From NCBI GenBank assembly GCA_021464415.1, contig CM038467.1:19759511-19823510 (forward strand): 64,000 nucleotides of DNA, read 5' to 3'. Origin of the DNA: Lonicera japonica (taxonomy: Eukaryota; Streptophyta; Magnoliopsida; Dipsacales; Caprifoliaceae). The position numbers were made by a program, and so were the translations under genes. Positions 12,512 through 24,300 of the stretch are shown here, piece after piece. Position 1 is the stretch's first letter; every line of letters begins with the position of its first letter. The notes beneath the pieces are model-generated. The model searched no databases. It was not told the origin of the DNA and worked only from the letters and a program-made list of their open reading frames with translations.

Positions 12512-12705
12512 AGAGTAGCTCAGTGGCTAACTATTTTGAATTGAGAAAACCAAACTCAATTCGGAGTTTTTCAAGTTAAATCTTGATAGATGTAAAATCT
12601 CTGATAACTAGCGGTTGGCAATCTTCGAGAAGAAGATTAGAAGATTAATTGACGTAAGCGAAAGTTGGCCCGAACATTCTAGATATAGACCAAAAAAATA
12701 GTTAT
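12512..12705 (+). mobile_element. SINE-like element
   Basis: A tRNA-type A box, TAGCTCAGTGG, occurs at about 12517. The 3' part, GCGAAAGTTGGCCCGAACATT, ends in an A-rich tail near 12695. That tail resembles the plant SINE ending GTGCGCGAAAGC..GCC..GACACC found also at 31.2 and 35.3 kb. The B box is poor. The element abuts the fold-back MITE on its left. Confidence 0.5.
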
Positions 12706-13467
12706 ATGATTGCAAATCTGAGCTTTGTCACAGGTGGTTGAGTGTGTATTATTTTATAATAAGCGCTACAATTTAATTATCCATTTGTCTCCTCTTTTTC
12801 TAAAATTACTCCGATTTATGATCGCTTATATCATAAATAGATACATGATTGCACCCATATGCGCGGTCCATCTATGCATCTGTTCCGATTGTCCTTCTTT
12901 TACTCCCTTGGCTTGAACATGCATCAAAAGGAAAAAGGTGAGGGAAAAAGAAGAAAAGGGAAAGAAAAAGGGAAACAATGAGTACAATTTATACTGCGGG
13001 TCTCCTCTATAATAGACATATAAGTCGCCTTTAATTTGATAATACACTATTGATTGCCCGTCAAGGTTGGTATCTCCTCCTTTTTCCAACAACAAAAGAA
13101 AATACTTTCTTTCTTTTAAATTAAAAATCCTATTTTTTCTTCAAAAAACAGAAAATACTTTCTTCTTCAATGTTGCATCTAATACAAGAGAAAATAATAT
13201 TCTCGGTTTCAGTTTAAAAATTCAATAAAAATAAAGATGATATTCCATAAAGGATAAATTATTTGTATAATTCAATTTATGTCATTTTCAATAACTTTTT
13301 ATATAACGGGTATCATGAATGTCAAAGTTTAATTTCTTTACATATTTGTTTTAATTTTTTCTTCTAAAAATGTTAGTTTACAATTAAGGCAACTATATAA
13401 CTAATGTTCGAATGCACTCAAGAAAAAAGTTTAGTTAACAAAAATGATTTTAATAATATTTAAAAAC
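12706..13467. other. Intergenic, nothing recognised
   Basis: The DNA is AT-rich with purine-rich runs near 12930-12980. No gene, terminal repeat or target duplication is visible. Confidence 0.35.
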
Positions 13468-13480
13468 AATTACACTAAGT

Positions 13481-13621
13481 ATATCTAAGTGTAGCTCATT
13501 TGGTAAACGAGATGAGTTTTTCCACCTCATGTTACGGTCCGATTTTTGAGAACCTCCGTTTTTTTCCATCTTCATAAAGCTAAATGGGAGATATGTACGT
13601 GTATAAAAATGGAAAAAATAA
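13481..13621 (+). mobile_element. SINE with 13-bp target duplication
   Basis: The element starts with a tRNA-derived A box (TAGCTCATTTGGTAAACGAG) and has a B-box-like GGTCCGATTTTTGAG about 45 bp later. It is flanked by direct repeats AATTACACTAAGT at 13468-13480 and 13622-13634. Length and structure fit a short plant SINE. Confidence 0.75.
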
Positions 13622-13634
13622 AATTACACTAAGT

Positions 13635-14688
13635 GACAAATGAGATCCGTATATAGTGTTGATTCGTTCAAATTACTACTCAATTCTTCTAGTCTATTTT
13701 CGCTATTCCACAATGCATCATGATTGCATCTAATTACACATATATCATCGGATTCTCTCAAACAAAGTTGACAAAAATGAAATGCGCCTGCACAAATTGT
13801 ACTACTCCACTACTTTTACTCTCCCTGTTTTACTTTCTTGAAACAAACAATGCATGTGGGCCGGCTGTTAGTTAAGCTGAACTTCATTCCGGTTTCACAT
13901 TGGTTGGTCGTATAGTCTAACTTAATCCTTCCTTTCTGTCTTAAATAAAATTTTGATTTTGATATCTGGGTAAGACTAGTGCCATTACTCCAATATAATA
14001 ATAGCTTTAAAAAGTGTATTTAATTATATTAAAAGTGTTCAAAAAAAAAGTGTATATAAAGTGTTGATAAAAATAATTTTAGAATACTTTTCATATATAC
14101 TAATAATCTTGCCCTTTATCAAAACATGATATAAGTGTTAATATTATCATTCATAATAATGCGCTAATATTGCTCTTAATCAAATATGACACAACTGATA
14201 ATAATATCATTCCTACCGGTGTAATATCTGGCAATCGATAATTTCCCTCTTAATTTTTTGATAACCAATTCAACAACTAATAAGATGGGGAAAAAGTGAA
14301 GACATGATTTTAAAAAAAAAATCCTTTTTCTCTCTACTAATCTTTTACATTCTCAAAAAGTCATATAGCAAACAAAATGAATCAATTACACACAAGAGGT
14401 CAACAATTTACACAAAAAAATAAAAAAAAAAACCATACACAATAATCAACTTGTATATTGATCAACAAAAAAAAACTAGACAGAGAGACAAACAGACGTA
14501 GAGAATTCAACCAACATATTTTATTTTATTTTTGTTGTCTTTGCCGTAGAATGTTCGGGTTAGTTTTCACGCGCTTTAAATAATTTCTACTTGTGAACAG
14601 TAACTAATCACTGAATGCCGGAGCGGTTTTGCAGACTCGATCGACCTGAAAAGTTAAGATTGGAACGAAGAGTGAGCTAAACCCGTGA
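13635..14688. other. 3' flank of DUF1645 gene 1
   Basis: AT-rich sequence downstream, in the minus sense, of the first DUF1645 gene. Part of it should be that gene's 3' untranslated region. No other gene or clear element was seen. Confidence 0.35.
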
Positions 14689-15693
14689 TCAATCTCGTTC
14701 CCTGGTAAGAATAGAAGAACCAATCCCCCTCGAAATCTCATTAACACCCGGATAATTAAAACCCAAGCAACCCAATAAACCCCTTTTATACGGCAAAAAA
14801 GTCTTCCTCCTCATTTCTTCAGACACTGCTCTGTTAGCCGTATAATGCAATTCATGTGCCGACACTCTCCTCCTCGACCCACCACCACTACTCTCCGTCG
14901 ACCTAAAACTGGAGTTCTTCACATCATCACTCTCACTCTTCTTCAACACCGCGTATTTCTTGTTTCTCTCACTACCCTCCGATGCGCTCCTAAACAGCAA
15001 CAAATCCTTCAGCTTCCACTTATTGTACCACGTTGAACCAGATGAAGATTGCTTAGAGGTTTGTTGGTTAATTTCGGGTTCGAATAACATGTCCGATGCT
15101 CTCAGAGGAGATAATGACCTCGAGGTCCTCGACTCTTTGTCTTTGACGCCAGAATTTGATGGATTCTGGTTTCTTTCTCTCCCTCGTTGATCTTCTTCAA
15201 TGGGACGCTCTCTACGTGTTTGTTCAATTGCCGCCGAGAAGGGATCAATTTCCTTTTTCTTATGTCGAGGTGAAAAGGCTTCTTTAAACATTTTCTTGGG
15301 TGATTTAGGAGATTTGGGAGAATCGGAGTAGTGAAACCGAGGTGGGGGCTTTAATGGCTTGATTTTTCCGTCGTCGAAGAGTTCGTCGGCGGAGAGCGAA
15401 GGTCTTTCTAACTGGCCACTGAAATCAAATGCAAAATCTGTATCGGATAGTTCGTTGGGGCTTGTAGTTGTTTTGGGGATACCGGGTTTTTCTTCCCAGT
15501 TGAAGGGAATTTCTGAGGGGGTAGAGAAATGGTGGAAGAAGGGGGAGGAGCGGGTGGGGCTGGTGGGGGCGCTGAAGAAGTAGTTGGTGCCGAAGCGTTG
15601 AGGGCTTGAGGGGGCAGTTGCGTATGGGGAATTGGAGGTGCTGTCGAAGTTGAAATCGACGGCCGGTGATGGTATCAACACCTTCATCTCCAT
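14689..15693 (-). CDS. DUF1645 family protein, paralogue 1 (334 aa)
   Basis: An intronless frame encodes a plant DUF1645 (PF07816) protein. I start it at [17 protein letters not shown] because both paralogues start at the same point; an in-frame Met 40 codons upstream gives a Ser/Phe-rich extension absent from them. Conserved blocks in order: [57 protein letters not shown], then the hallmark near the C terminus [10 protein letters not shown] with [18 protein letters not shown] and GLLGCLGF. The rest is low-complexity, Ser- and Lys-rich. The biochemical role is unknown; rice OsSGL of this family affects stress tolerance and grain length. Unlike paralogues 2 and 3 it continues 24 residues past LLGCL. 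Its GC content is above that of the surroundings. Confidence 0.88.
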   Translation of the reverse strand: MEMKVLIPSPAVDFNFDSTSNSPYATAPSSPQRFGTNYFFSAPTSPTRSSPFFHHFSTPSEIPFNWEEKPGIPKTTTSPNELSDTDFAFDFSGQLERPSLSADELFDDGKIKPLKPPPRFHYSDSPKSPKSPKKMFKEAFSPRHKKKEIDPFSAAIEQTRRERPIEEDQRGRERNQNPSNSGVKDKESRTSRSLSPLRASDMLFEPEINQQTSKQSSSGSTWYNKWKLKDLLLFRSASEGSERNKKYAVLKKSESDDVKNSSFRSTESSGGGSRRRVSAHELHYTANRAVSEEMRRKTFLPYKRGLLGCLGFNYPGVNEISRGIGSSILTRERD

Positions 15694-16414
15694 TATTTTA
15701 GTTGAAGAGGAGAGAATTGTATGCAAATTGAGAAAAAATGGGAATGTATAGCGGGAGAAGATAGAGGAAAGAGGGGAGGAAGGAGAAGGTTGATTTGATT
15801 GACCACGGAACACCAGACAATAGAAGAGGAAGAAGAAGAATAGCCGTGTTTTAATTTTTTTTCAGATGTCTTTTTAACTCATCCTCTTAATTATCTAACA
15901 CTGTTTAACTAGTGATTTTTTTAAAAAAAAATTATTGTATTTGAAAAGGTGTAAAGTTTATTCTTTTACAAATAACACAAATTTTATGGATAAAGAATCA
16001 AATTCACTTAATTACCAAGTGTCGTATGATGACGTCACTCGAGTAAAAAGAATTTGAGCGACAGTTTTAATTATTAAAAATTAACTACTTTTTTTTATAA
16101 TAAAAATTGTCTGGATTTGTGCGCGGTATTTTGATTATTTTTTTTCTATACAATCTTAAAAGTTCCCTCTCCCGCGTTGGCTGAATGCATTTTAAAACAA
16201 CCACAGCAAGAAAGGTAAATTAGTAAATTTTTCATACTACATTTAACATAAAAAAAAATATTAATAGCCAAACTTAAACTTATACTATAGAAAAGAGAGT
16301 ATTTCTTTATTATTTTTTCAAACTCAAATTTGATACAGAAGAAATACATTATGATTATTTTTTATATTATATTATTGTATCCTCTCAAAAAATTTAATAT
16401 TTATAAATTTAACT
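15694..16414. other. Promoter side of DUF1645 gene 1
   Basis: This is upstream of the minus-strand gene. The first 150 bp are purine-rich on the plus strand (GA/AAG runs), as in the leaders of the other two paralogues. Beyond that it is AT-rich without recognised motifs or elements. Confidence 0.4.
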
Positions 16415-17095
16415 CTAAGACCTTATTCACTTGCCACTTAATTTGACACTTAAATCTAAAAATTTAAAATTTTCAAATTTAAGTGGCTGTGAAAGTTGTT
16501 CATTAACTAAAAAAATTAAGTGGCCACTTAATTTTTACCACTTAAAACTTAAAATTTTCATCCAAAATTTTAAGTGGCAACTTTGCCACTTAAATCTGAA
16601 ACTTAATTTTAAAGAGTAGAAAAAGTCTACTTTACCCTCCCTCTTTTCTCAAAATTTCACAAAACCCACCCTCTCCACCCACGCCGCTCGTCACTTCCGT
16701 TCAACTGATTTCCACCGTCGCCGTTCTCCACCTCCGGTAAGATCTCTCTCTCTCTCTCTTTAACAGACGCACACACACACTCGCACAGATTGCACAGATC
16801 GCTCTCTTTCTCGTTCACACACACACAGATGCACAGATAACACGGATTGCTATTTCTCTCTCTCGTCCACACACACAGAGACACGCACACAAACACACAC
16901 ACAGACAGGGAAAAATGGTCATAATAAAAAAATTCAGTTTTCAGATGTGTTATATTAAAACAAACAACATTTTTTCAGATATATTTTTCAGAAGTAAACA
17001 AACAGCTTTTTCAGTTTTCAATTTTCAGATTTCAGATTTCAGTTTTTTTACTAAACGGCACCTAAATTTTATCATAACACTGTGGATGGTCTTAG
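16415..17095. mobile_element. Probable non-autonomous DNA transposon
   Basis: The stretch opens with TAAGACCTTATTCACTTGCCA and closes with GTGGATGGTCTTA, a short inverted pair. Subterminal blocks repeat CCACTTAA and TTAAGTGGC in both orientations around 16430-16600. Its core (16670-16910) is richer in GC, with a TCTCTC run and CACACA microsatellite. No clean direct target duplication was found, so the boundaries are provisional. Confidence 0.4.
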
Positions 17096-17149
17096 AGATT
17101 CAAAACAAAGGATATACTTTCTTCCCTTATAGCACATCTACAGTGTGAT

Positions 17150-17924
17150 TAGAGGTGTTCGCAGTTCCGTTAACCGAATCATTAACTCTCATGGTAGACC
17201 AAATTGAGCATATTGGTCTTTTAAATTTTGGGACTGGACTGGATCAAAAGACTATTGGAGACCAGACTGGACCTGACCATTTTAATCGGTCCGGTCTTGG
17301 TCAATCCACTCGGTCTGAGCTTCGCAATAGCCTTATCCTAGCTGGAAAATTATGGCAGAAAAACTTTATTTTTCACAATCAGCCCATAATTAAACCAAAA
17401 TAAGGACATGAGAGTAAAATGAGAAAAATAAAGAAGTGTACTTTGGAGGTGTGACTCCATAGGTTGTCTTCTTCCTTGAGAGAGAGAGGGGGGAAGGAAT
17501 GGTGAGAAATTGTGAATAATGCAAGCTGTGAGTGAGTGTGTATGAGAAAAGAGATCACATGAGATTGAAGGTGCCTTGTGAGAAGAAAGAAAAAAGGACA
17601 AAGGAAGATGGCTACAGGGGACAAGATGGGATGGGTGAAAAAAAAGTCGAGGAAATAAAAATAATAAACTTGTTCTTACTCTTTTGTATACACTTTTTTT
17701 AAATATATAAATAATATATATATATATATATATAATCGGTTCGTTTTGGTTCTATAGATACTTTTACTCATATGATCAAAAACCGGACCGAACCATTTCG
17801 ATTTTTTTAAATTTGGACGGGATTGGACCAATGTATGTGTAAAAATTGGAAAAAAAAACTTATGTTTTGGCCTAGTCTAGTCCGGTAAGTCTAATCGGCC
17901 TGGTTAAGTTCTTGAACACCCCTA
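17150..17924. mobile_element. Non-autonomous hAT element with 8-bp target duplication
   Basis: The ends are TAGAGGTGTTCGC and GAACACCCCTA, the classic plant hAT terminal inverted repeat. AGTGTGAT flanks both sides, at 17142-17149 and 17925-17932, and the 8-bp length is diagnostic of hAT. Subterminal regions are rich in GGTCCGGTC and CCGGTAAG words, as expected for transposase binding. There is no transposase frame; the interior has purine-rich filler. It was inserted into an older miniature element. Confidence 0.88.
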
Positions 17925-18082
17925 AGTGTGATTGTTAAAATTTAGAGTGAAAATTGTAAATATTAATTAAGTTTTGAGAGAAAATACAGCGAATATGGTA
18001 TAAAAAATAGCTATACTAGTGTGCTTCACCCGTATCAATTTTGAACTCCAAAAAAAAAAAAGAAAAAGAAAAAGAAATGTTG

Positions 18083-18268
18083 CATACGAGTGCTGCACAC
18101 TCGTATAAGCTCATACAAGTGTGCTTCACTCATATGATCATTTATTTATTTCTTAAAAATTTTTGTGAGACATAATGAAAAATAAACAAAAATTATATAT
18201 ATAGTGCCACATGAGTATGCTTCACTTGTATGGGTTATATGATTTATACGAGTGTCTCACACCCGTAT
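18083..18268. repeat. Array of four ATACGAGTG hairpins
   Basis: Four inverted pairs occur: 18084-18106 (ATACGAGTG, 5-nt loop, CACTCGTAT), about 18111-18137, 18208-18231 and 18245-18268. Each has 8-9 bp arms with a loop of about 5-7 nt. Spacing between hairpins is irregular. Confidence 0.75.
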
Positions 18269-18473
18269 GATTTTTTTTGTTATTATTTTCATTCGAGTGA
18301 ACTAAATTCGTATAATTGATATGAGTGAATGAAAGTCATATGAATAAAATTTTAAAATATACTAAATTTACTCATTATATATTATGCGAATTTAATATTT
18401 ACCATACAATTTTTTTTTACAAAAAAATAAAATATATTAAATTTAGCTATTTAATATACCGGATGAAAATGCT

Positions 18474-19490
18474 GTTTACTGAGCAGACCAGATTAACACT
18501 TTTGTGGGTCAAAATTAGGTTTGTTGATCAATCAGCAAAGAGTGAAAAGTAGTAAAAAGAGGAAGGATTAAAAAAGCGTGGGGTACGGTTAGTTGTCTTT
18601 TCAATTGGGGCGGGATTATATTTGTGAAACTGCCGTTGGTATCATGTCATGTTTGCCACAGCCACAACCACAACCACAACCGTACCAGTATAACTTTTTT
18701 ATTTCGAAAGGACACAAACGATTTGTGTCATCGTCTCAGTTATTTTCCAAACTGGCTAATATTAATTTGGTTACAATTTTATCTTCAAGTTCATGATTAA
18801 GATGTCAGTTGTAAGAGTCCACCGCCACTCGATTTTTGAAAGCTTCATCTTCTTTCCTCCTACTTCTCCTAAATTCAACATCGAATATATTTGTATATTA
18901 TTGGTTAAAATGCTTAATTTAATTTTAGTTAAATTTTTTTAATTATAACTTTTTATTTATTTATTAGACGTTAATATATTTTAAAATGACGAGTGTAAAA
19001 TTATAAGATGTTTTCAATTTTACATTTGAGCATTCATAAAAAAATAAAAATTGTACTTTAAGATTTCGTTTAAAATTTAACATTTTGAGACTAAGAAATA
19101 AAGGCGCCTTAGTTTTCTAACATATTAGATACTTAAGTATACATTGTGTACGTGCATGTTCTTTTTTTATATACACAAATATAAAAGTTAAAATAAAAAA
19201 AACAATATTGATTAGTTAAAGAAATAGCCAAAAGGAGTTGTTTACTTAAAAAAGAAGAAGAAGTAATTGTAGACGCAAAATAGGAAACCCACCAATATTT
19301 GGTATCACAATCACTTACGATGCATTCCACTCTATATAGATAGATACACTAGGCATGGTACTTGAAGAAAACATTAAGGCCATCTCTGATGACAATTTTT
19401 ATTTTTATCGTATGTGTTGAGATTTTATATACTACAATAAGATCAAAATTAAAATATTTAATATCTTATACGTAAAAAATAAAAGTCACA
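18474..19490. other. Intergenic, nothing recognised
   Basis: Includes a CCACAACCACAACCACAACC microsatellite-like run at 18660-18680. Otherwise AT-rich, with no gene or transposon end identified. Confidence 0.35.
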
Positions 19491-19494
19491 TATT

Positions 19495-19860
19495 TAGTTA
19501 TAATATTCCCCTTCGATACATTATATTTTGAAAATGCTAAACGATATCTTCATTGTTGATAGTTTCAAAGACATTTTTTCTCGATATATGTTATCAAGTA
19601 ATCATTCATAAAATTATCTCCCAATTGATTATATAATTAAGTCTTTATTAGTTTTATTGTATAAAAAACTCTTTCCACCGTTGCAATTGCAACAGATAAG
19701 AGCAGAGCCAATTTGATGAGCATATATACTAATGGATATGTGCGATACTTCTTCAATTCAACAATTTTCTTAGAAAGCCCACTAACCCCTGTTAGCAACA
19801 TGCATTCTTTGTATCCAATAATACAAAAATACAAAACTTTATCATGGACATTTACAGCTT
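19495..19860 (-). pseudogene. hAT transposase C-terminal (dimerisation) relic
   Basis: The minus-strand frame at 19637-19834 contains GVSGLSKKIVELKK, then TYPLVYMLIKLALLLSVAIA and TVERVF. This is the C-terminal hAT dimerisation block (PF05699) of zinc-finger-type hAT transposases (YPLVYLLLKLALLLPVATA..VERAFSA). Further down the minus strand, shifted frames still read FMNDYLITYIEK and a degenerate end of the domain to about 19495. Stops and frameshifts show it is dead. It may once have driven the small hAT elements in this window, but that link is inference. Confidence 0.75.
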
Positions 19861-20726
19861 ATTGCGCGAACACCCTAGCATATTGCGCGTACACTCCCTC
19901 CCCCTACCAGTAACTTTCACTCATTTTCCACAAAGACCCCCCCGCCAATTACAATTTTTTTCTAAATACAAACTCTTACCCTATACATATACTACTAAAA
20001 TTTTGCCCAAAACTCAAGTGGGGCTATATCCCCCGGGTCAGTCCGCCCCTCAGTGAAGGTAAAGGGAGACAACTAAATTTTAAAAAAAACTGCTATTCTA
20101 CCTTTTAAATTATTTTTGAATTTATAAATATACATATTAGATTATTAGTTAACTCCCCAGCCCCGCCTCTTTAAAATTTTTGTTAACTGCCCTATTGCAA
20201 TGCAATCATGTTTTTTACTCGTAATTTATTTAAGAAGATAGAGATAATTAGTGGATTTAATACATTGTACCATATCTCTTAGAAATTCTTATCATCATTT
20301 ATATATGTTGAAATAGTTACAAAAAAATTTTATATGACTAATAAAAATTCTCAATGGAACATATATATATATATATATTTGTTTTATTTTCTAACATAGA
20401 AATTTATATGAAGGATAATGGCCTAAATGTCTTTTACTTTAATTAAAAAATATATATATTACGTGATAATACACATCTAGTGCTGTACCGGTTGGACGGG
20501 GTGCATAATGTTGACACTATTAAATTAGATTGTAGTTTGAGCTAAAACTAAAAATTTAATAAATATATAACTAAACAAATATTTTAGATGGGCTACACTT
20601 GAATTCGACCTGGGACTTAATACGCCTCTATGCAAATGTATAAATGTAGTTAAAAAAGGTAGTAGGTGGTATTTATATTTTATAAAACATTTGATAGCAC
20701 TTCACTTCTTATTCACCTGATAATAA
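19861..20726. other. Intergenic beside the hAT relic
   Basis: Contains a C-rich patch at 19890-20060, possibly more of the old hAT element, and AT-rich filler. Nothing else was recognised. Confidence 0.3.
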
Positions 20727-21167
20727 GACCTTCTCCAATGCATAAGGTAAATAGGCAAAAATGCCTATTTTTTGTCTCAAGTGCGCAGGGTAAAAGCTGA
20801 AATGGTTGGCTAAAATAGGAGATAAATGGTAAAAGTGGATGGAGACAAGCTATTATCTCCCACGATGGAGAGTGCATCGCGGGCCACTGACACAGTACCG
20901 CGTAATGTACAAAACATCGCATGAGGTTCGGTCAACACCACCGCGCGATGTACAGAATATCGCGTGAGGTTCAGTCAGCACTGCACGATGTACAGAACAT
21001 CGCGTGAGGTCCAGAATGTGCGGGGAGTGTTGAGGTGTCATGTGGCGCGCGACACTCTATGTGTCGCGTGAGCTGACGTGGCAAATTTTTATACTACAGA
21101 CTGTGCAACTTTGTGTAGTAATATGCCAATTTTAGCTTACCATTTACCATGTAGATTGGAGATGGTC
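20727..21167. mobile_element. PIF/Harbinger-like MITE carrying a hairpin repeat array
   Basis: The left end GACCTTCTCCAATGC..AAGGTAAAT is the inverted counterpart of the right end ATTTACCATG..ATTGGAGATGGTC. TAA flanks both sides (20724-20726 and 21168-21170), the 3-bp target duplication of PIF/Harbinger elements. The element is 441 bp, with a GC-rich core unlike its AT-rich ends. Confidence 0.8.
20860..21076. repeat. Tandem array of about five CGCGATGT hairpins
   Basis: A unit of about 43 bp recurs. Each unit has an inverted pair of the type CGCGATGT - ACAGA - ACATCGCG, then a linker like TGAGGTTCRGTCARCAC. Copies begin near 20861, 20898, 20943, 20983 and 21034. They differ in the arms and in the linker; the last has CGCGACAC with GTGTCGCG, so both arms changed together. 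Confidence 0.75.
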
Positions 21168-21270
21168 TAAGCGAGTAAGTTTATATTACTCGATTGATGA
21201 CAAATGAGTAAATACATGTTACTTGTTTAATAATAATTAAGTAAAAATTTTAATACCTTACTCATTTATT

Positions 21271-21368
21271 ATAAAATGAGTAACACGCACTTATTTATTT
21301 ATTTTTAGGCAAATGAATTATAAAATGAGTAACACGCACTTATTTATTTATTTTTAGGCAAATGAATT
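21271..21368 (+). repeat. Direct tandem repeat, 2 x 49 bp
   Basis: The unit starting ATAAAATGAGTAACACGCAC and ending GGCAAATGAATT is present twice with essentially no differences, so the duplication is recent. Confidence 0.85.
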
Positions 21369-24300
21369 ATAAAATAAAATAAAATAAAATATTTAATGAT
21401 GCAGGAAATTAGCCCTCGGCAAAGGAATATTTTAAAATCTCAAAAAATGGTTTAATTTGGTTCACATACGAAACATGATAATTAAGTTAGAGAGTTGCGT
21501 GATTTTTTTGATTTCCTTACAGATTGCCTGTCTGCTCTTTAGACAAAATTAATCTAGTTCTGGACAACTTTTTTCATTTGGAAAAGAAAAGGTTTAATTA
21601 ATAATATTTTAACAGCGGTCAGCAATATACAGCTGCACAGAGGCTCAATTGGGGGTTGGTAGTTAAAAAGATTGGAGATATATATATATATATATTGTTG
21701 TGCAGAGGGGTAAATGATGAGCTCATCCCTTGACTATGTATATGTAATTGTTTTATTTAATTAGATTTTGTGTTGACATTAATGTTTGGCTTTGGTCTTG
21801 TTTTTAATGTTTTATTGTAATTAAGACAAGAACTTGTTTATTGTAAATGATATACGTTTTGTTTTCTTCTCAAACATGCGTAGGTGCAAGTTAATGTTGT
21901 TGTCACCATCTAAATCTTAATATTTTCTTGCTCCTCTTATTTTCTTTTTAGTTTTTGAACCATCTTGCTAACATACAAAAAATCATTTTATTTTTATATA
22001 TGTGATCTGAACTTGAATGATATAATTCTTTTAATCCTTCATTATTACTCATAATTAAGAGGTTTGATATTGCTGCGAGCAACCTTTTTTAGTGAAAAAT
22101 TTGTAAAAACCACTGTAGATGATCGTTAAATAGTAGATATCGTGGCATGCCACTGATAGCCTCTCCCTCCTAAACTTATTTTTGGAAAAAAAAAGGTATA
22201 AAAAATGTCACTCAATATAAAACTAGGGGAATCCCATGAAAAATTTGGCCCTACTAAACAATATTAAAATGGTCCTTCGTAATATTAATCAAACTCTAAT
22301 TTTCAATTTATATAGCTAGGTATCCCCCCAAAAAAATAAGTTCAAATATTTCAATATTTTTTCATATTCGAAAGTCATTAAAATATTATTTTGACTTCAA
22401 CTATTTTATTAAATGATTTTTCTTTAAATTACATAACAATATAACACAATTCTTTTAGACCGAGACAGTTGTCAAGATGGATCTAATCTCATATTGTACA
22501 TGTTATAATCTACGTATTTTTATCTTTAATAATATAATATGTTAAAAAATTACTTGTAGTCTAGTCTAACGTAATTATATATTTACATTAGTCCACCCTT
22601 AAAAAAAAAAACAGCTGGCTCCCCCTTGTCCCCTATTTGAGTAATTATTATTCTCTATCTTAACATTTTATTTTATTTTGTAATTCCTCACCTTCTTCTT
22701 CTTCTTCTTCTTCTTCTTCTTCTTCTTCTTCTTCTTCTTCCTTTTTTTTTTTTGCTTTTTTCTAATGATTTCAAGCTAGTAGTCTATATATAGGTTCCTC
22801 AATTTCTATATTTATTATTTTTATTCTAGAAATAATCAAACTTGGATGTAATAATCCTCAACCCAGTTTGGTGGATACAAAAGGCTTCACAAAGGCCACT
22901 AATTTCGGCCCCATCTAATATAGACACAAATCTTTCATGCCAACACAAAAATTAAAAAATATATATAGACACAAATCTCGTAATAAATATTTTATCAGTC
23001 TCAAATTAATAATTTTATTTTTAATTTTAAAATGACTTAAACTAAAGTCATTAGGAAAATATCACACGGTAAAAATAATTTATATCCTTCACTATTAATA
23101 TAATTAAGATTGAAATTAGTGTTTTCACAAAGGGTAATAATATTAATACTTAACAAAAGTATTCTAATACTTCAAAATCATATTTGTTGACATTTTATAT
23201 GATTTTTTTAGAAAAAAATTTATCACAAAAAATAAATTTGAAGTGCTAAAATAATTTTTGTAAGGTACTAATATTATTATAATTTCACAAAATATGGTAT
23301 TATAAAACAATTTGTCGAGAAAAAATTATGATTGTCGTGTAAATTATGGGTGTTTGAAAAAAACAACTAAATTTAACGTGGTAGATGTGCTATAATAATT
23401 TACTAGTTGTGCTAATGTATGTACTATATTATATAGTGGAATACTCAACGTGCAATTTAACTTAATATTTTATTGTATATATCCATTTGACTTGCATATT
23501 GGGACGTACGTGTTCGATGTACTTGTAAATTGTCAATTAAAAGAAATCACAAACACACACACGCACATTATATATATATATATATATATATACTTTTCAA
23601 ATGTTAATTTCAACCCGCCTAATTCGACCCCTATTATAAAACAAATAATTAATTACAAAATTAGAGCATGTGGTTATTATACCTCCATGTCTCAATCAAC
23701 CTCACATCTCTCAAACCCATGCGTGTAAGTCGAGGAAAATTTGTGCTCTAAAATAAGTTCACACAAAATTACATACTAATCTTAGTTTTGGAAGAAGAAG
23801 ACGATCCCCCAACATTTTACTACTATAAGTTTCCGTTTAGCCCACGGAGTTAAAATATTAAATAAGATATAAAATAGTTGATTAAATATTAATCAATTAT
23901 TTTGTAGGATAATTAAGTAAACAAGTTATGATAATTTATCTAAAATTATAACAAATATCGGATGGAAATATTAAATCCTATTCGGTCTCCAAATCCAGTA
24001 TGTTAAACATAACCTAAGTAGCTAGTCAAGCATGTAAATTTGTCCCAATAGTAAATAACTCCAAACCCAACTTAAAAATCTCAAAATCGAATCTCACTAG
24101 CTATATGAACACATTTTAAAAGATGGGGAAAGTCAAATTTCACGTAAATGATTCTCATATCCTTTTGAGAGCTAACTTAATGGGACAAGACTACCTCAAC
24201 CCAGAGATTTTAATACAATTTTTTTTTATATACATACGATGGATATATTTGGGTGATTCAAAGAGGGTGACATGTTTGAATCTAGGACGTTTATATGAAT

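Larger units (their letters stand above)
17131..18473. mobile_element. MITE of the CGTATGAG hairpin family, split by a hAT
   Basis: The left end AGCACATCTACAGTGTGATT, resuming after the hAT as GTTAAAATTTAGAG, matches in reverse the right end of the element at 29.46-30.01 kb (GCATCTACATTGGATATGG then TAAAATTTAGAGCC). Its own right end is near AATATACCGGATGAAAATGCT at 18473, an inverted counterpart. Without the 775-bp hAT and its target duplication the element is about 560 bp. It holds the hairpin array at 18083-18268. Confidence 0.55.

Noticed and set aside
15573..15813. Start of DUF1645 gene 1 at the upstream Met (374 aa)
   Set aside because: The 40-residue extension is Ser/Phe-rich and has no counterpart in the paralogues, whose starts align with the internal Met.
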